DNA from: Acholeplasmatales bacterium
Lineage (GTDB): Bacteria; Bacillota_I; Bacilli_A; Acholeplasmatales; Anaeroplasmataceae
NCBI GenBank assembly: GCA_016288855.1
Contig: JAEELJ010000020.1
Location: forward strand, 1 to 44,717
Length of the DNA stretch: 44,717 nucleotides
Reading direction: 5' to 3'
A program made the translations under genes and the position numbers. Positions 42,083 through 44,717 of the stretch are shown piece after piece. Below the pieces are notes generated by a model that did not search any database, had not been told where the DNA came from, and saw only the letters and a program-made list of their open reading frames with translations. The stretch's first letter is position 1; the number at the start of each line of letters is the position of its first letter.

Positions 42083-44717
42083 ATGAAGAAAAAGGTCGGT
42101 TTAATTTCATTGTTTTTGGCAGGTGCATCTGCACTTGTTTTAACTGGATGTAATTCTAGCGAAGTAGAGCAAAATTCATCTGATATTAAAAAAATTACTC
42201 AGAAGATTTCTGCCCTAGAAGATAGAATTTCAACAGTAGATACAACATTATCCCAAGCTATTCAGGAAGAAATAGCTAAGATTAATGCCGCAATCGCTAA
42301 GGCTGATGAATCTAATGAGGCTGCTATTGAAGAAGCAGTTGGAGTGTTAAGAGCTGAAATGGCTTTAGCTGATGCAGATGCAAAGAAAGAAGTTCTTGCA
42401 ACATTAAATGCTACAAAAGATGCAATTGATGCTGAGATTGAAAAGAAAGCTTCAAGCGCAGCAGTTGCTGAAGAAGTTGCAGAATTACAAGGACAAATTG
42501 ATGATTTAAAGGCTGAGAACACAGCTAAGACAACAAAGTTAACTGAACTTGAAGAAACATTAGCTACAAAGGCAAGTTCAGAAGATGTTACAGCTATTCA
42601 AGCTGAAATTACTACTATTAAGGCTGATATTGCAGCAAACACTGAAAAGATTACTGCATTAGAAACAAGCTTAGCTGATTATGCAACAGTTGAAGCTTTA
42701 AATGCAGCTAAGGCAAGAATTACTACATTAGAAGAAGAAGTTCAAGAGCTTGATGCTGGTACAGTTACTGACCAGGAATTAGCCGCTGTTGTTACTGAAC
42801 TTAATGGAGTAAAAGAAGATTTAACAGCTTTAACTACTAGAGTTTCTGATTTAGAAACAGCAAAGACAACTATTGAAGGCTCTATTGAAACTATCAATGC
42901 GACTATTACAGATCATGATACTAAGATTTCTAACCTTCAAACTACAGTTTTAAGTTTAACTAGTACAACTACAACAATGCAGCAAAAGATTACTGCATTA
43001 GAGCAGGCTAAGACTGATTTTGCTAATACAATCGCATTAATGAATCAAAATTTAGCAACTAAGGCAGCTTTAGCTGAAAATGTTGCTGAACTTGAAGCTG
43101 CAGACGAAGCATTCGATGAATTAATTGCTCAAATTAAGTCAGAACTTGAAGCTAAGGATACTGAAATTTCTGATGATATCGATGAAATTAATGCAACATT
43201 AGAAGCTCAAGCTCAACAGATTACAGAACTTATAGAGACTGTATCTCAGGACGCTTCAGGAGTTGCTAAGGCTCTAGAAGACTTCTATGGAGAAGAAGCT
43301 CAAGCTACAAAAGCTGATTATGTATATCAACTTTCACAAATTTATGCTAACTTCCAAGAAAACCTTGATGAAGTTAGATTAGAAATGCTTGAAGCATTTA
43401 CAATTGATAGTGTTTTATCTGATGAAGATAGAGCATTCGTTGAAAATATTTATAGAGGATTATATAACAAGTCTAACCATGAAATGGTTGGTTATTTATG
43501 GAAGGGTGTAGAATATATTTCATTAGCAGCAGATGTTGAATCAGCAGAAGTGGCATTTAATGAATATAAAGCAAAACTTGAATCATTCATTAATGAAGCT
43601 GAATTCACTATTTCTAAAGAATTAGCAAGACAATCTGTTGAAAAATTAACATATATTCCTGAAAATACTGAAGAGGCTATCCTTCAAGCAATTGAAGCAA
43701 TTACATATAATACTGATGAAACACTAGAAATGACTGCTGAAGAAGTTCAAACATATCTAGCAATTAGAACTACTAAGCTAAGTTTATTAAATGCAAAAGC
43801 ACAAACTATCGATGATACTTATAAGGCTAAAGCAACAGCTAAGACTGCAATCGATAATTTAGCAAATATTACAAGTTCAGAAAAGACAAGTTTAAAGAAT
43901 TTAGTTGATAGTTATGTTACACTTACAAATTACACTGCTGTTGGTGCAGATATTGAAGCTGCAACAACTGAATTAGCTCCTACAACATTTGCAGTGGCTA
44001 AGGCACAGCTTAATGAATTAAATGTAACTGATTCAGCTGAAATTGCTTTATTAGTAAAGCAAGCAACTGGATATGATACAGCAAGAGGCTATGATAAGTC
44101 TAAAGAATTTACTGCAGAAACATTAGCTAATATTAAGAATGAAACAGTTAAGGTTGATAATGTTGATGTAAATGTTGTTGCACGTATTAACGCGTTAATC
44201 GCTGGTGTAGCTCAATATGATGATTATATTGAAGCAGAAACATTAGTAGGCCAAGATGAAATTACTGCAAAAGTTAATGCAGATAAGGCAGCAATGGATT
44301 TATTAGTATCTCAAGCAACTGCATACAATACAGCAAGAGGCTTTGATGTAACTAAGGAAGCTGTTATTACAGCATTAGAAAATATTACAAGTGATGAAAA
44401 GACATCAATCAATACTTTAATTGCAGCTGTACCTGCATACGCAGATTATATTGATGCAGAAGATTTAACAACATCTCAATTAGTTGCAGCTAAGTTAACT
44501 GCTGATGCAGCAGCAATTAATGTTATAGTATTACAGGCTCAAAAGTATGATACAGCAAGAGGCTATGAACACGGATACGAATTCACAGCAGAAACATTAG
44601 CTAATATTAAGACTGAAACAGTTAAGGTTGGCGAAGAAGATGTAAATGTAATTGTACGTATTAATGATTTATTACATGCAATACCTCAATATGGCGATTA
44701 CATTGGTTCTGAATTAA
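42083..44717 (+). CDS. Large coiled-coil lipoprotein with C-terminal repeats (3' end outside the window)
   Basis: The visible 878 codons start with a lipoprotein signal peptide (MKKKVGLISLF…, lipobox LTGC, lipidated Cys23). Residues from about 30 to 420 are Ala-, Glu-, Thr- and Lys-rich heptad sequence with recurring ITALE/LETSL motifs, predicted as a long coiled coil. A mixed helical region lies at about 420-660. From about residue 665 a repeat begins whose units share Y[DN]TARG[YF][DE] and a downstream A…Y.DYI.AE.L stretch. The frame runs open to the last base. It is probably a surface-anchored, rod-like protein for adhesion or cell-wall interaction (inference). It has no near ribosome site: see the hairpin-bridged site at 42035-42071. 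Confidence 0.88.
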   Translation, partial: MKKKVGLISLFLAGASALVLTGCNSSEVEQNSSDIKKITQKISALEDRISTVDTTLSQAIQEEIAKINAAIAKADESNEAAIEEAVGVLRAEMALADADAKKEVLATLNATKDAIDAEIEKKASSAAVAEEVAELQGQIDDLKAENTAKTTKLTELEETLATKASSEDVTAIQAEITTIKADIAANTEKITALETSLADYATVEALNAAKARITTLEEEVQELDAGTVTDQELAAVVTELNGVKEDLTALTTRVSDLETAKTTIEGSIETINATITDHDTKISNLQTTVLSLTSTTTTMQQKITALEQAKTDFANTIALMNQNLATKAALAENVAELEAADEAFDELIAQIKSELEAKDTEISDDIDEINATLEAQAQQITELIETVSQDASGVAKALEDFYGEEAQATKADYVYQLSQIYANFQENLDEVRLEMLEAFTIDSVLSDEDRAFVENIYRGLYNKSNHEMVGYLWKGVEYISLAADVESAEVAFNEYKAKLESFINEAEFTISKELARQSVEKLTYIPENTEEAILQAIEAITYNTDETLEMTAEEVQTYLAIRTTKLSLLNAKAQTIDDTYKAKATAKTAIDNLANITSSEKTSLKNLVDSYVTLTNYTAVGADIEAATTELAPTTFAVAKAQLNELNVTDSAEIALLVKQATGYDTARGYDKSKEFTAETLANIKNETVKVDNVDVNVVARINALIAGVAQYDDYIEAETLVGQDEITAKVNADKAAMDLLVSQATAYNTARGFDVTKEAVITALENITSDEKTSINTLIAAVPAYADYIDAEDLTTSQLVAAKLTADAAAINVIVLQAQKYDTARGYEHGYEFTAETLANIKTETVKVGEEDVNVIVRINDLLHAIPQYGDYIGSEL
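44075..44717 (+). repeat. Tandem repeats within the lipoprotein gene
   Basis: The coding motif for Y[DN]TARG[YF] starts at 44075, 44327 and 44549, so the units are 252 and 222 nt (84 and 74 codons) long. Units 1 and 3 are closer to each other than to unit 2: both contain FTAETLANIK, followed by ETVKV and a DVNV…RIN stretch, which unit 2 lacks. This gives an A-B-A' pattern with a 474-nt super-period. The array continues past the window end. Confidence 0.8.

Noticed and set aside
42262-42522. Minus-strand Ala/Ser-rich frame in the lipoprotein gene
   Set aside because: Its low-complexity composition is the reverse reading of the repetitive coiled-coil codons. No promoter or ribosome site is present.

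Overview
The window is chromosomal DNA of a strongly AT-rich Gram-positive bacterium, most likely a low-GC Bacillota (Bacilli/Erysipelotrichia-like or a clostridial relative). The signs are AAGGAGG-type ribosome sites, sigma-A type promoters (TTGACA/TATAAT), U-tract terminators, UAA as the favoured stop with UGA also used as a stop, a type III glutamine synthetase, DapL and Ddh, and a lipobox lipoprotein. I see no prophage, insertion sequence, CRISPR array or rRNA. Species assignment is not possible from the sequence alone.

Layout. 1-4153: a housekeeping stretch (two small hypothetical genes, gmk, rpoZ, uvrC, one hypothetical gene). 4221-11257, minus strand: a nitrogen operon transcribed glnN (type III glutamine synthetase), amt fused to a PII domain, asnB, purF. 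11258-11632: a divergent control region with two strong promoters, each followed by a leader terminator. 11633-20488, plus strand: a three-gene split glutamate synthase, a short type I glnA, an ANTAR-domain antiterminator, pyrG, dapF and dapL. 20489-25046: carAB behind its own promoter and a structured leader. 25147-30461: a zinc-ribbon membrane protein, a 1182-residue c-di-GMP turnover protein and meso-DAP dehydrogenase. 30577-36060: a Y-family polymerase with YolD, an NSUN-type RNA methyltransferase and an M16C metalloprotease. 36140-37222, minus strand: ilvE. 37399-39114: three small membrane or zinc-ribbon genes. 39243-39319, minus strand: tRNA-Arg(TCT). 39480-41647: mgtE and a coiled-coil gene. 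42083 to the window end: the start of a large lipoprotein with a repeated C-terminal part.

How the genes work together. About 21 kb (4221-25046) forms a glutamine hub: ammonium uptake and sensing (Amt-PII), two unrelated glutamine synthetases, glutamate synthase, and the main glutamine-consuming amidotransferases (AsnB, PurF, PyrG, CarA). DapL, which uses glutamate as amino donor, is in the same transcription unit. The ANTAR gene lies in the plus-strand operon. Both divergent leaders carry a short hairpin with a hexanucleotide loop starting AAAGG (A at position 1, G at position 4) that overlaps the 5' arm of a terminator. This is the arrangement expected for ANTAR antitermination, so one RNA-binding regulator could switch both arms. 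Only one such hairpin is visible per leader instead of the usual pair, and the receiver domain of the ANTAR protein lacks the phospho-acceptor aspartate.

The other observations most worth a second look are the carA leader with mutually exclusive pairings next to the ribosome site, the lipoprotein gene whose only good Shine-Dalgarno lies about 40 nt upstream of its ATG and is bridged by a hairpin, and the co-existence of two late DAP pathways.
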